Of a stretch of 64,000 nucleotides of DNA, positions 35,578 through 44,723 are shown one piece after another (positions within the stretch are counted from its first letter, which is position 1; each line of letters begins with the position of its first letter). Both the position numbers and the translations under genes were made by a program. The notes beneath the pieces were generated by a model. That model searched no databases, had not been told where the DNA came from, and saw only the letters and a program-made list of their open reading frames with translations. The stretch covers positions 40,919-104,918 of the forward strand of contig CAXBNN010000010.1 in NCBI GenBank assembly GCA_963977135.1. Direction: 5' to 3'. The DNA is from UBA2040 sp963977135 (GTDB lineage Bacteria > Bacteroidota > Bacteroidia > Flavobacteriales_D > Crocinitomicaceae).

Positions 35578-35610
35578 TTTGGACGCGAATATGAAAATGA
35601 GTTAAATTCG
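35578..35610 (+). promoter_or_regulatory. Promoter-like pair before the carboxypeptidase gene
   Basis: TTTG (35578-35581) and TAAATTCG (35603-35610) are spaced by 21 bp, one base off the Bacteroidota consensus TAnnTTTG. The ATG follows at 35632. Confidence 0.45.
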
Positions 35611-35631
35611 TATGAATTCAACTGAACAAAA

Positions 35632-38001
35632 ATGTCAAGATTTTTATCCTTTTTCTTTCTACTTTTCATTGCCCAATTCTCTTTCTCGCAAGATTATTCT
35701 AGAGCAAAAATTTATACAGATGTATCTGGATTAAATACCCTTTCGGACTTGGGAATAGCAGTAGATCATGGTTCACATAAATTGGGCTATTTCTTTGTTT
35801 CAGATTTTTCGAAAGATGAATTAATGAGAATAAAAGCCAATGGATTTACCGTTGAAATCCTTATTGATGATGTTCAGAAATTCTATGTTGACCAAAATGT
35901 GAAACCAGAACCACAAGCTAAAAATGCAAATTGTGCTCCGGGAACTGGAGCAAATAGTTTTGATCCAGTTACGCCAGCGAACTTTCAATTGGGCAGCATG
36001 GGCGGATTCTACAAATATCAAGAAATGCTCGACAATTTGGATTTGATGCAACAGCTTTATCCTAACTTGATTTCTGTTAAAGCGCCTATAGATACTTTTC
36101 AAACTATAGAAAGTAGACCAATTTATTGGGTACGAATTTCTGACAATCCGACTGTAGATGAGGTAGGTGAAAAAGAGATTTTATATTCTGCGGTTCATCA
36201 TGCACGAGAGCCAAATTCTATGACGGAAGTAATTTATTACATGTGGTATTTGTTGGAAAATTATGCGAATTCTGAAGAAATTCAGCACTTGGTTGAAAAC
36301 TGTGAAATGTACTTTATCCCTTGTCTTAATCCTGATGGTTATATCTACAATGAAACAACCAACCCGAACGGTGGAGGAATGCACCGAAAAAATCGCAGGA
36401 ATGTTGGAACATCGAATAAGGGTGTTGATCTAAATAGAAACTACTCCTATGGATGGAACACTACTGGCGTTAGTTCTGACGTAAATAATGATACTTACCC
36501 TGGAACTTCAGCTTTTTCTGAACCGGAAACACAAGCTATGAAATGGTTTTGTGAAAATCACGAATTCAAATTGGCATTCAACGCTCATACATACAGTGAT
36601 TTACTGCTGTTTCCAATTGGAACGACATCGAATGAATTTGCAGTAGATCACGATTATTTCAATCGATTTACGAGCTATATGGTTCAGCACAATGGATTTA
36701 CCAACATGAAATCTTCAGGTTTGTACCCAGCATCAGGCGATTCGGATGATTATATGTACAAAGTTGACTTGAGTGTGAAACCAAAAATTCTTGCTATAAC
36801 ACCGGAAGTTGGGGCTTCCAATGAAGGTTTCTGGCCAGCGATAAATAAGATTGAAGTGAACAGTAAAAATATGTTGTTTCCAAATCTGATTCTCGCTCAC
36901 ATTGCTCATCGTTATTTGATTGTTACCGATTTGGACGCTTCTAACTTGGCTTCTGCAACTGGCGTATTCAATCATGAAGTAGAACGAATTGGTTTGGATA
37001 CCGGTGCTGTAATTGTTCAGATTCAGCCTTTGCAAAACATTGCTACAGTTGGACCAGCGATCTCGTATGATTTGGCTATGATTATGCCAGTACAAGGTAC
37101 GTTTTCTTATACTTTAGCAAGTGGAATTCAAGCCGGAGATACTGTAAAATATGTTCTTGAAACAGTTTATCCAACATGGACGCGTAGAGATACGATTATT
37201 AAAATATTTGGAACCTTACCAGTTGTAGTTTTCGATGATGCTTCAACATCAGGTTTATGGTCGGGACAGTGGGTGACACAATCACATACATTTTACTCTC
37301 CATCAAACGCTTATAGTGATTCTGAAAATGGCGGATCGGCATCAAATTATCCAAACAACACAACTAGAACTTTCGAATATGTGGCGCCAATTTCATTGGT
37401 AAATTCTACGGATGCTAAAGTAAGTTTCTTCGCAAAATGGAATATCGAAGCCGATTACGATTATTGCCAGTTTCAAGTTTCCACAGATAATGGTGTTACT
37501 TGGATTGGTCAGTGTGGGAATTATACTGTTCCAGGAACTAGCGGAAGTGGTTCTGTTCAGCCAAATGGGAAACCAGTTTACGAAGGTTCGAAAGACTGGG
37601 TGAGAGAAGAAATTTCACTTTCTGATTATTTAGGACAAACAATTAAAGTGCGATTTATACTAAGATCAGATGGCGGTGTTAATATGGATGGTTTTTATTT
37701 TGATGATTTCAAAGTTTCAGCAGACGGAACTTTCGGACTTGCTGAAAATGAACTGACTTTCAAAGTATTCCCAAATCCAGTGAAAGATTATTTGTTCATC
37801 AGTTCTAGTGAAATGTTGACGAATTCCATCTATCGTTTGACAGATATAAACGGAAAAATTCAAAAGGAAGGTAGTATCAATGAAATGGCCAATGAATGCA
37901 AGATTTCTACAAATTCGTTAAGCGAAGGGGTTTATATGCTTTCTATCGTTCAAGCGAATGGGAAGATTAGTTCTCCAAAGAAAGTGGTTGTGATCAGATA
38001 A
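35632..38001 (+). CDS. M14 zinc carboxypeptidase, T9SS-secreted
   Basis: A 789-residue exported peptidase: signal peptide (FFLLFIAQFSFSQ), a propeptide-like region, the M14 catalytic domain (about 120-430) with zinc ligands HAREP (His 190, Glu 193) and a His in FNAHTYSDLLLFP, the DLNRNYSYGW motif and catalytic Glu in TPEVGAS. Later come a beta-sandwich resembling an immune-inhibitor-A/MAM-type domain (about 545-690) and a T9SS type A sorting domain (VFPNPVKDYLFIS). It should remove C-terminal residues from extracellular peptides. Confidence 0.92.
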   Translation: MSRFLSFFFLLFIAQFSFSQDYSRAKIYTDVSGLNTLSDLGIAVDHGSHKLGYFFVSDFSKDELMRIKANGFTVEILIDDVQKFYVDQNVKPEPQAKNANCAPGTGANSFDPVTPANFQLGSMGGFYKYQEMLDNLDLMQQLYPNLISVKAPIDTFQTIESRPIYWVRISDNPTVDEVGEKEILYSAVHHAREPNSMTEVIYYMWYLLENYANSEEIQHLVENCEMYFIPCLNPDGYIYNETTNPNGGGMHRKNRRNVGTSNKGVDLNRNYSYGWNTTGVSSDVNNDTYPGTSAFSEPETQAMKWFCENHEFKLAFNAHTYSDLLLFPIGTTSNEFAVDHDYFNRFTSYMVQHNGFTNMKSSGLYPASGDSDDYMYKVDLSVKPKILAITPEVGASNEGFWPAINKIEVNSKNMLFPNLILAHIAHRYLIVTDLDASNLASATGVFNHEVERIGLDTGAVIVQIQPLQNIATVGPAISYDLAMIMPVQGTFSYTLASGIQAGDTVKYVLETVYPTWTRRDTIIKIFGTLPVVVFDDASTSGLWSGQWVTQSHTFYSPSNAYSDSENGGSASNYPNNTTRTFEYVAPISLVNSTDAKVSFFAKWNIEADYDYCQFQVSTDNGVTWIGQCGNYTVPGTSGSGSVQPNGKPVYEGSKDWVREEISLSDYLGQTIKVRFILRSDGGVNMDGFYFDDFKVSADGTFGLAENELTFKVFPNPVKDYLFISSSEMLTNSIYRLTDINGKIQKEGSINEMANECKISTNSLSEGVYMLSIVQANGKISSPKKVVVIR

Positions 38002-38239
38002 AATAAACTGGATTATTAGGATTACTTTTTCTCCCGTTCAAGAAATTGAAGTGTGTTTTAACTTGATGTGTGAGTTAAAGGATAAAAATCATATAAAAAC
38101 TAAAATTCGAAAATTTTAAAATTCGAAAAGACTAAAAGTTTAGTCCGATTAGTTGACTGATAATTAGGTATTAATGCTTGACTCAGAAGTGCTGGATTAA
38201 TTCCTAAATCATTTCATCCCTCTAATCCCGGTTCCCTTT

Positions 38240-39310
38240 TCAACCAAAAGCTATAAACCCATTCTCCACACTAAGCTTACTTTCAATATTATCCGAATAC
38301 AAACTACCTGTCCCTAAACCATGATGTTTATCAATTGGATATTGTGCTGTGAACTGAGCGATGCAATTTAGTCCAACATTTGATTCTAAAGCGGAAGTCA
38401 TCCACCAACCGATTTGCAATTCTTCGGCGATGGAAATCCACTCTTTACAAGAAAGAATTCCGCCGTGTAAACTTGGTTTTAGAATAATGTATTGAGGTTG
38501 AATCATTCTGAGTAATTCCCTTTTGTCTTCAGATGAATGAATACCAATTAGTTCTTCGTCCAAAGCGATGGGAAGTATGTTCTCAGCGCAAAGTTCTTTC
38601 ATCAAATCGACCTGACCAGGTTTTATAGGTTGTTCTATAGAATGAATTTTTAAATCAGCTAGGGCTTTCAATCTTTTTCGCACATTTGATTCCACAAAAG
38701 CACCATTTGCATCGACACGCAAAATCATTTCGCTAGGTGAGTGGTTCGATCGCAATTCGCGAAGCAATTCAATCTCTTTTTCAAAATCAATTGCGCCAAC
38801 TTTCATTTTTATGCAATTGAATCCTTGCTCAACTTTTTCCTTCATTTGGGCTTGCATGAAAGCGGTTTTGCCCATCCAAATCAAACCGTTGATTGGAATT
38901 TTTGCTTTCCCTTGCGAGAAATTATTGTCGAAAAATTGCTGTAAATCGCCACTTTGCCAATTCAAAACGGCCATTTCAAAACCAAATAGAATGGATGGAA
39001 AACTTCCAAATTCTTTATAAATATCCGTTTTGGTTTTGATAAGATTCAACAATTCAAATTCCTCAGCATCTTCAAGAAAATTCCAGTTTATTGATGAAAC
39101 GAGCTGAACTAATTTTTCCAATTCAAGTTCATAATGTTCTTTCGAAATGAAATCAGGCGAAAGTCCAGGAATTATGCTGCATTCGCCTAGTCCAACTTTT
39201 CCCTTAAATTCCAAATGAAGAAACCAAGCTTGTTTTTCCGTCAAAACACCACGCGACGTGCCACTTGGATTTATGAAATGAAAAACTTTATGCTCGAAAG
39301 ATAATTTCAT
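38240..39310 (-). CDS. menC: o-Succinylbenzoate synthase
   Basis: Enolase-superfamily dehydratase of menaquinone biosynthesis (SHCHC to o-succinylbenzoate). Signatures are the catalytic Lys in FNCIKMKVG, metal ligands Asp in RVDANGAF, Glu in SIEQPI and Asp/Glu in ALDEEL, and the second catalytic Lys in IILKPSLHGG. The 356-residue length is normal. The gene starts immediately after the menA stop (TAAATG, no gap), which confirms the pathway assignment. Confidence 0.92.
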   Translation of the reverse strand: MKLSFEHKVFHFINPSGTSRGVLTEKQAWFLHLEFKGKVGLGECSIIPGLSPDFISKEHYELELEKLVQLVSSINWNFLEDAEEFELLNLIKTKTDIYKEFGSFPSILFGFEMAVLNWQSGDLQQFFDNNFSQGKAKIPINGLIWMGKTAFMQAQMKEKVEQGFNCIKMKVGAIDFEKEIELLRELRSNHSPSEMILRVDANGAFVESNVRKRLKALADLKIHSIEQPIKPGQVDLMKELCAENILPIALDEELIGIHSSEDKRELLRMIQPQYIILKPSLHGGILSCKEWISIAEELQIGWWMTSALESNVGLNCIAQFTAQYPIDKHHGLGTGSLYSDNIESKLSVENGFIAFG

Positions 39311-40210
39311 TTATAAGTTCATTAATATGCTCGCAGCTATAGCGATGAAAAATGTACTTAGGGCAACTTTTTTCAATTCTCCATCTAAATCACCTGGGTT
39401 TTCGACTTCTTTAACTCGTTTCACATGGAAAATTAGTGGAACGAAGAGAATCAAAGCTATTGCCGACAAACCACCGCTTTGAAGAATGAAAAAATACGAA
39501 AGGCAAGTGGCGGCGATAAGAATGAGAGCAAAATGATAAGTTTTACCGTTTTTGAATCCCAATTTCACGACCATTGTTCGTTTACCTGCCACTTCATCAT
39601 TTTCATGATCACGAAGATTGTTCAAATTCAAAACTGCGGTTGATAACAAACCAATACCGCAAGCTACTGGAACGTTTGCCCAAGAGAAAGATGATGAATA
39701 CAGTCCGTAAACTCCAAGAACACTTACCAAACCAAAGAAAATAAAAACGAAAATATCGCCAAGTCCGTGATAACCATAAGCTTTTTTACCAAGCGTATAG
39801 AGCAAAGCCGCCAAAACGGAAGCGATCCCCAAGCCAACGTAAATCCAAATTGCTTGAACAGTAAGTGTTTTGGAAGCGATGTAAATCAATACTCCAGCTG
39901 AAATAAAACTAAGCAAGACGAATATACGAACCGCATTTGTCATTTGTTTGGCTGAAATAGCACCTGATTGTGTCGAACGCATTGGTCCAATTCTATTTTC
40001 ATTGTCCGTTCCTTTCAGATGATCACCGAGATCGTTCGATAAATTCGATAAAATCTGAAAAAATAAGGTAGTTAAAAGGCTGAAAATAAAAACACCGGTA
40101 TTCCAAAAACCATCGTGAAGCGCGATGAAAGAACCCAAAATAATTCCTGATAAGGAAAGCGGGAGAGTTCTTAAACGAAAAGCTTCTAACCAAATCTTCA
40201 ATTTATTCAT
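39311..40210 (-). CDS. menA: 1,4-Dihydroxy-2-naphthoate prenyltransferase
   Basis: Integral membrane UbiA-family prenyltransferase that attaches the polyprenyl tail to DHNA in menaquinone synthesis. The two Asp-rich motifs are NDLGDHLKGTDNENR (about 58-72) and NNLRDHENDEVAGKRT, with about eight hydrophobic segments. The 299-residue length is normal. It is directly followed by menC in the same operon. Confidence 0.94.
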   Translation of the reverse strand: MNKLKIWLEAFRLRTLPLSLSGIILGSFIALHDGFWNTGVFIFSLLTTLFFQILSNLSNDLGDHLKGTDNENRIGPMRSTQSGAISAKQMTNAVRIFVLLSFISAGVLIYIASKTLTVQAIWIYVGLGIASVLAALLYTLGKKAYGYHGLGDIFVFIFFGLVSVLGVYGLYSSSFSWANVPVACGIGLLSTAVLNLNNLRDHENDEVAGKRTMVVKLGFKNGKTYHFALILIAATCLSYFFILQSGGLSAIALILFVPLIFHVKRVKEVENPGDLDGELKKVALSTFFIAIAASILMNL

Positions 40211-40355
40211 GTTGTCAAAATTAATAATTTAAAGATTTTAGATCGATTTATTTGTTGGGTAAGAGAAAGATTGTGAATATTTATAGAAAATAATCCCTTT
40301 AATATAGGGGGTTTATCAGTAATAAATACTATGTTTACATAATAAATTTAATGAA

Positions 40356-41321
40356 ATGAACAAGCCTGCACTTTGCGAGTTATTAAACATCGATTTCCCG
40401 ATTATTGTTGCACCCATGTTTTTGGTGTCCAACGACAAAATGGTAATCGAAGCAGTGAAAGCGGGTGTTACAGCGGCTATTCCTGCATTAAATTACAGAA
40501 CAATTCAAGAGCTTCGCGAAAAAATTCGTTTTATAAAATCGCAAGTTGATGGGCCGTTTGGAATTAATTTAATTGTCAACCAATCGAATTTTTTATACAA
40601 AGACCAGCTCAAAACATGCTGTGAAGAAAAAGTGGCTTTTATCATTACATCTTTGGGTTCACCCGAAGAAACAATCAAGCAAGCTCATGCCGTTGGAACA
40701 AAAGTTTTTTGCGACGTGACGGATTTAAAATATGCGCAAAAAGTAGAATCACTCGGTGCAGATGCTCTGATTGCTGTGAACAAAGAAGCTGGTGGACATG
40801 CTGGAAGAATTCCTATGAAAGAATTGGTTCCAATGTTAAAAAAGAATTGTAAAATTCCTGTTCTTTCTGCAGGAGGCGTTGGTGACGGCAAAGAAATCGC
40901 AGAAGTTTTGGCACTTGGCGCTGATGGACTTTCCATGGGAAGTATTTTCATCGCATCAGAAGAAGCTCCAGTTTCTGCTGAATATAAACAAGCTTGCATA
41001 GATTATGGCGAAAATGATATTGTCATGACAACAAAACTATCAGGCACGCCATGCACGGTTATAAAAACGCCTTATGTAGAAAAGATTGGAACAGAACAGA
41101 ATTGGTTGGAACGGTTCCTCAATAAAAACAAACGCGTAAAAAAGTGGATAAAAGCTTTTACTTTTTTCAAAGGTATGAAGTCCTTGCAAAAAGCTGCTTA
41201 CAGTACTACCTACAAAACCGTTTGGTGTGCAGGACCGAGTATAGAGCATGTCAAAAGCGTTCGGAAAATAAGTGAAATTGTCGCACAATTGCGCTCTGAA
41301 TACGAGGCTGCCGTCAAATAA
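40356..41321 (+). CDS. Nitronate monooxygenase-like FMN enzyme
   Basis: A 321-residue TIM-barrel flavoprotein of the 2-nitropropane dioxygenase/nitronate monooxygenase family: FPIIVAPMFLVSNDKMV at the N-terminus, NKEAGGHAGR (about 143-152) and VLSAGGVGDGKEIAEVLALGADGLSMGS. The physiological substrate is uncertain; relatives include enoyl reductases. First gene of a tight plus-strand run with a DUF4442 protein, rhodanese, DUF368 protein and aroE. Confidence 0.85.
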   Translation: MNKPALCELLNIDFPIIVAPMFLVSNDKMVIEAVKAGVTAAIPALNYRTIQELREKIRFIKSQVDGPFGINLIVNQSNFLYKDQLKTCCEEKVAFIITSLGSPEETIKQAHAVGTKVFCDVTDLKYAQKVESLGADALIAVNKEAGGHAGRIPMKELVPMLKKNCKIPVLSAGGVGDGKEIAEVLALGADGLSMGSIFIASEEAPVSAEYKQACIDYGENDIVMTTKLSGTPCTVIKTPYVEKIGTEQNWLERFLNKNKRVKKWIKAFTFFKGMKSLQKAAYSTTYKTVWCAGPSIEHVKSVRKISEIVAQLRSEYEAAVK

Positions 41322-41327
41322 TATTTT

Positions 41328-41795
41328 ATGAAAGAGATTTCTTTGCGTTCCATTCGGTGGAAATTGTTTTTACTAGGCAAATTTGGAATTCCTATGCTAG
41401 GATTCGCTCGTCCAAAATTATTGTCAATCGATGCGGATGAGGTAAGAATGAGAATAAAACTGAGACGCAGAACAAAGAACCATTTGAAATCAATGTACTT
41501 TGGAGCTTTAGCTGTTGGGGCGGATACTGCGGCAGGATTGCATGCTTTTTACCTATCGCAAACGCAAGGATTGAATATTTCTTTGGCATTTAAAGCGGTT
41601 GACGGTCAATTTCTTAAAAGAGCAGAAACGGATGTTGTTTTCGTCTGCAAACAAGGGAAGCTAGTAAAAGACATGATGGATGAATCGGCCAAAACTGGCG
41701 AACGAATCAATCAAGAATTACTGGTAGAAGCCTATAATACTTATGATGAAGTAGTGGCAACTTTTAAAATGACACTTTCCTTAAAAGTGAAGTAG
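41328..41795 (+). CDS. DUF4442 thioesterase-like (hot-dog fold) protein
   Basis: A 155-residue protein matching DUF4442, predicted to adopt the hot-dog thioesterase fold (KSMYFGALAVGADTAAGLHAF; SLAFKAVDGQFLKRAETDVVF). The acyl substrate is unknown. It begins 6 bp after the upstream oxidoreductase stop, so the two are cotranscribed and may act on the same acyl compound (inference). Confidence 0.75.
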   Translation: MKEISLRSIRWKLFLLGKFGIPMLGFARPKLLSIDADEVRMRIKLRRRTKNHLKSMYFGALAVGADTAAGLHAFYLSQTQGLNISLAFKAVDGQFLKRAETDVVFVCKQGKLVKDMMDESAKTGERINQELLVEAYNTYDEVVATFKMTLSLKVK

Positions 41796-41806
41796 AATTT
41801 TACTTT

Positions 41807-41814
41807 TATATTTG
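41807..41814 (+). promoter_or_regulatory. -7 box (TATATTTG) before the rhodanese gene
   Basis: Perfect TAnnTTTG, 15 bp before the ATG at 41830; a transcript from here would have a very short leader. It suggests a secondary promoter inside the run of genes. Confidence 0.5.
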
Positions 41815-41829
41815 CACAAAAATCAAAGC

Positions 41830-42147
41830 ATGCGTTGGATTACTCCACGAGAATTAAATTCCCTTTTATCTTCTGAAACGCCTTGTTTGGTGGTCGATAT
41901 TCGTGAAACGTACGAAACAAAGATTTGTCAAATTCCATCTTTGCATATTCCAATGGCAGAAATAGCTGAGCGTTATATGGAAATTCCGAAGGACAAATCT
42001 ATCGTTATCATGTGTAAAACAGGAAAAAGGGCAGAGGCAACGGCGAATTTAATGGAATGCGAACTAGGCTTTTCAGATTTATACATTCTTGAAGGCGGTA
42101 TTTTAGGCTGGATAGCAGAAATTGATTCACAATTAGAAGTTTATTAA
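41830..42147 (+). CDS. Single-domain rhodanese-like sulfurtransferase
   Basis: A 105-residue rhodanese domain with the active-site loop CKTGKRAEA (persulfide-forming Cys about 66) and VVDIRETYE. Such small GlpE-like proteins transfer sulfane sulfur. The frame extends upstream to a TTG at 41812, but that lies within the promoter box, so the ATG at 41830 is preferred. The stop overlaps the DUF368 start by one base. Confidence 0.85.
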   Translation: MRWITPRELNSLLSSETPCLVVDIRETYETKICQIPSLHIPMAEIAERYMEIPKDKSIVIMCKTGKRAEATANLMECELGFSDLYILEGGILGWIAEIDSQLEVY

Positions 42148-43079
42148 TGGAGAAAGAAAGATCACTTGCACAAAAAGGATTGCTAACCTTGAAAGGAATA
42201 GCAATGGGCGCAGCGGACGTTGTACCGGGAGTTTCTGGAGGAACTATCGCTTTCATCACAGGAATTTATGAGGAATTGATAACTAGCATCAACAATATAA
42301 ATCTTGGTGCTTTGAAAATTCTAAAGAAAGATGGATTCGGTACTTTTTGGAAACACGTTAACGGAACTTTTTTCGTTTTTCTATTCGGTGGAATAGCAGT
42401 AAGTATTTTAAGTCTAGCTAAAATTGTTCTTTACCTTCTTGAAACGCATCCTGTTTTAATTTGGAGTTTCTTCTTTGGATTGATTATCGCGAGTACGATA
42501 ATTGTTGGCAAGGCAATTAAAAATTGGGATATTCCTGTTATAATGTTCTTTTCCATAGGAACGGTAGCAGCATTGTTCATTTCTTCAATACAAACGATAG
42601 CTTCTGTTGATGCGACTTGGTACATATTTTTAAGTGGCTGTATTGCTATTTGCGCAATGATTTTACCTGGAATTTCAGGTTCTTTCATACTAGTTTTACT
42701 GGGAAGTTACCATGTTGTTCTCAGCGCGCTAGAAAGTCGCGACTTAGGCATAATCGCTGTTTTCATGGCAGGATGTTTGGTCGGAATTTTGTCATTTGCA
42801 CGTTTGTTGAAATATCTTTTCACCAAGTTTAAAGAGATTACAATTGCGGTTCTAACTGGCTTTATGCTCGGTTCACTTTACAAAGTTTGGCCGTGGAAAG
42901 TAAATATTGGAAGCGCTCCGTTAGTTATTCATTCCGACGGAAAACAAGATTGGATGACGAGCAATGTATTACCAAATGGATTTGATGGCGACCCACAATT
43001 GGGATTGGCTATTGTTTTTATGATTGTTGGTTTAGCGCTTGTTTTGATCCTGGAAAAAGTGGGTAAAAAATACGCATGA
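42147..43079 (+). CDS. DUF368 membrane protein
   Basis: A 310-residue polytopic membrane protein with about eight hydrophobic segments. The family signature GAADVVPGVSGGTIAFITGIYEELI is near residue 22-46, and its second half-copy ICAMILPGISGSFILVLLGSY near 168-188 shows an internal inverted-topology repeat. Some DUF368 proteins have been linked to undecaprenyl-phosphate recycling (PopT); whether this one acts so is inference. Coupled to rhodanese (1-bp overlap) and aroE (4-bp overlap). Confidence 0.88.
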   Translation: MEKERSLAQKGLLTLKGIAMGAADVVPGVSGGTIAFITGIYEELITSINNINLGALKILKKDGFGTFWKHVNGTFFVFLFGGIAVSILSLAKIVLYLLETHPVLIWSFFFGLIIASTIIVGKAIKNWDIPVIMFFSIGTVAALFISSIQTIASVDATWYIFLSGCIAICAMILPGISGSFILVLLGSYHVVLSALESRDLGIIAVFMAGCLVGILSFARLLKYLFTKFKEITIAVLTGFMLGSLYKVWPWKVNIGSAPLVIHSDGKQDWMTSNVLPNGFDGDPQLGLAIVFMIVGLALVLILEKVGKKYA

Positions 43080-43816
43080 AAACATTCGGACTAGTTGGAA
43101 AGACCTTAACTCATTCTTTTTCGAAAGATTTTTTCACTCGTTTTTTTGAGAAAAATCAACTCGATGCCGAATACAAAAACTTCGAACTAGCCGATATTTC
43201 AGAGATTGAATCATTGCTCGAAAATGATTCTTTATCAGGTTTAAATATCACTATTCCGTACAAATCTGCAGTAATTCCATTTCTGGATGAATTATCTCTA
43301 GAAGCTACCGAAATAGGTGCAGTTAATACTATTTCTTTTAAGAATGGAAAGTCAATCGGCTACAATACTGACGCTTTTGGGTTTCATCAATCCGTAAAAC
43401 CATTTCTAACTTTCCACCACGAAAGAGCATTAATTTTGGGAACAGGCGGAGCATCAAAAGCAGTTGCTTATGTTTTGAAAAAACTAGGAATCCAAGTACT
43501 ATACATTTCCAGAAACCCAGAAGCCGATAATCAATTTGCATACGAAGACATCAATAAATACATGTTGAGCGCATGCAAATTAATCGTGAATTGTACGCCA
43601 GTTGGTACTTTCCCAAATGTCGATGAGTGCCCAGAATTTCCTTTTGAACATTTAAGCGAAGAACATTTGGTAATCGATTTAATCTACAATCCCGAAAAAA
43701 CAAAATTCTTAACCCAATCTGAAGAAAACGGGGCGACTATACTAAATGGAAAAGCAATGTTAGAACAGCAGGCGATGAAGGCATTTTCTTTGTGGAATCA
43801 TGACTCTAAATATTAG
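43076..43816 (+). CDS. aroE: Shikimate dehydrogenase
   Basis: Reduces 3-dehydroshikimate with NADPH in aromatic amino acid synthesis. Substrate-binding motif HSFSKDFF, catalytic Lys in ITIPYKSAVIPF (about 63), catalytic Asp in GYNTDAFGF (about 99), NADPH loop ILGTGGASKAV and NCTPVGTFP are all present. The 246-residue length is slightly short, as in Bacteroidota homologues. It is the last gene of the 40.3-43.8 kb run. Confidence 0.94.
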   Translation: MKTFGLVGKTLTHSFSKDFFTRFFEKNQLDAEYKNFELADISEIESLLENDSLSGLNITIPYKSAVIPFLDELSLEATEIGAVNTISFKNGKSIGYNTDAFGFHQSVKPFLTFHHERALILGTGGASKAVAYVLKKLGIQVLYISRNPEADNQFAYEDINKYMLSACKLIVNCTPVGTFPNVDECPEFPFEHLSEEHLVIDLIYNPEKTKFLTQSEENGATILNGKAMLEQQAMKAFSLWNHDSKY

Positions 43817-43845
43817 GATTTTAAGAATAAGCACAATTTAAAAAT

Positions 43846-44568
43846 TCACCTTTGAGTCATCTGCCATTTATTGCCAATAATAATTTTTCGAGTACTGACT
43901 TTCGTTCCCCAATAGTAAAGCGCAGCGCCACCAGCTGTAACAGCGGATGGCAAAAGAATACCCACATCATTTAATAAGGTTATTGCTGCCCCCACCCCAA
44001 GGTAAACAGCAAACATGCCAGGCAATTTCAAAAGCGTCCCAGCAAATCTTGCAGCATTACTTTTTTTAATTTTATAACGAACCACGTCAGTACTAGATAT
44101 TAGAGTAAGTGAATCAACTTTCTTTAATTTTCGCTGCCTACTAAAGCCAATTTGGTTGCCATCAACCGAACGAATATATCCTCTGTATTTATTTGACGAA
44201 GTGGAAAATTTGACTTTTTTATCATTGAATAAAGAATACTCTTTTTCATTCTTGTTGTTGAAAAATTTTATGGTGTCGGCAGAACTTTTGCTACCTGAAA
44301 ACGGAATCCGATTTGTTTCATCTACTTTCAAAATAACTATATTTTCGCCTTGGTCCGATAAGATTGTGTCTACATTAATTGGTCGAATTAAATGTGGCGT
44401 TATGCAGCCTTTACAATCTGGCTGATATTTGACCCATTTCTCATGTACTTTAATTTTTTTTGCTTTTACATGAATACCATTGGTCAATACAATGTAATTA
44501 GCCTCTTCAATTTGAGCCGAAACGCCAAGATATGTAAAAACGATTGCAAGCATAATTGAATATTTCAT
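43846..44568 (-). CDS. Exported hypothetical protein
   Basis: A 240-residue protein with a signal peptide (MKYSIMLAIVFTYLGVSAQ). The mature part is basic and beta-rich, with CKGC around residue 55 and a hydrophobic C-terminal stretch (FAVYLGVGAAITLLNDVGILLPSAVTAGGAAL, about 188-220) that may be a membrane hairpin. I do not recognise a family. It stands alone with its 3' end facing aroE. Confidence 0.6.
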   Translation of the reverse strand: MKYSIMLAIVFTYLGVSAQIEEANYIVLTNGIHVKAKKIKVHEKWVKYQPDCKGCITPHLIRPINVDTILSDQGENIVILKVDETNRIPFSGSKSSADTIKFFNNKNEKEYSLFNDKKVKFSTSSNKYRGYIRSVDGNQIGFSRQRKLKKVDSLTLISSTDVVRYKIKKSNAARFAGTLLKLPGMFAVYLGVGAAITLLNDVGILLPSAVTAGGAALYYWGTKVSTRKIIIGNKWQMTQR

Positions 44569-44723
44569 ATAGAGCAGAATAAAATTCTCTCGCTGTTTTG
44601 CGAAGTGATCAAGGTACTCAATTAAAAAGATATTCAGTATTTGAATTTAGGACTCAAAAACTCATCAGTCCATAATTCTAAGTGTCCATTACTTCTTCAC
44701 TAGGACTTTTGTGGCGAAAAAAA

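Noticed and set aside
38101..38160. Repeated AAAATTCGAAAA stretches between the carboxypeptidase gene and menC
   Set aside because: Two short AT-rich copies only; likely chance in a low-GC intergenic region, without palindromic ends or T-run.
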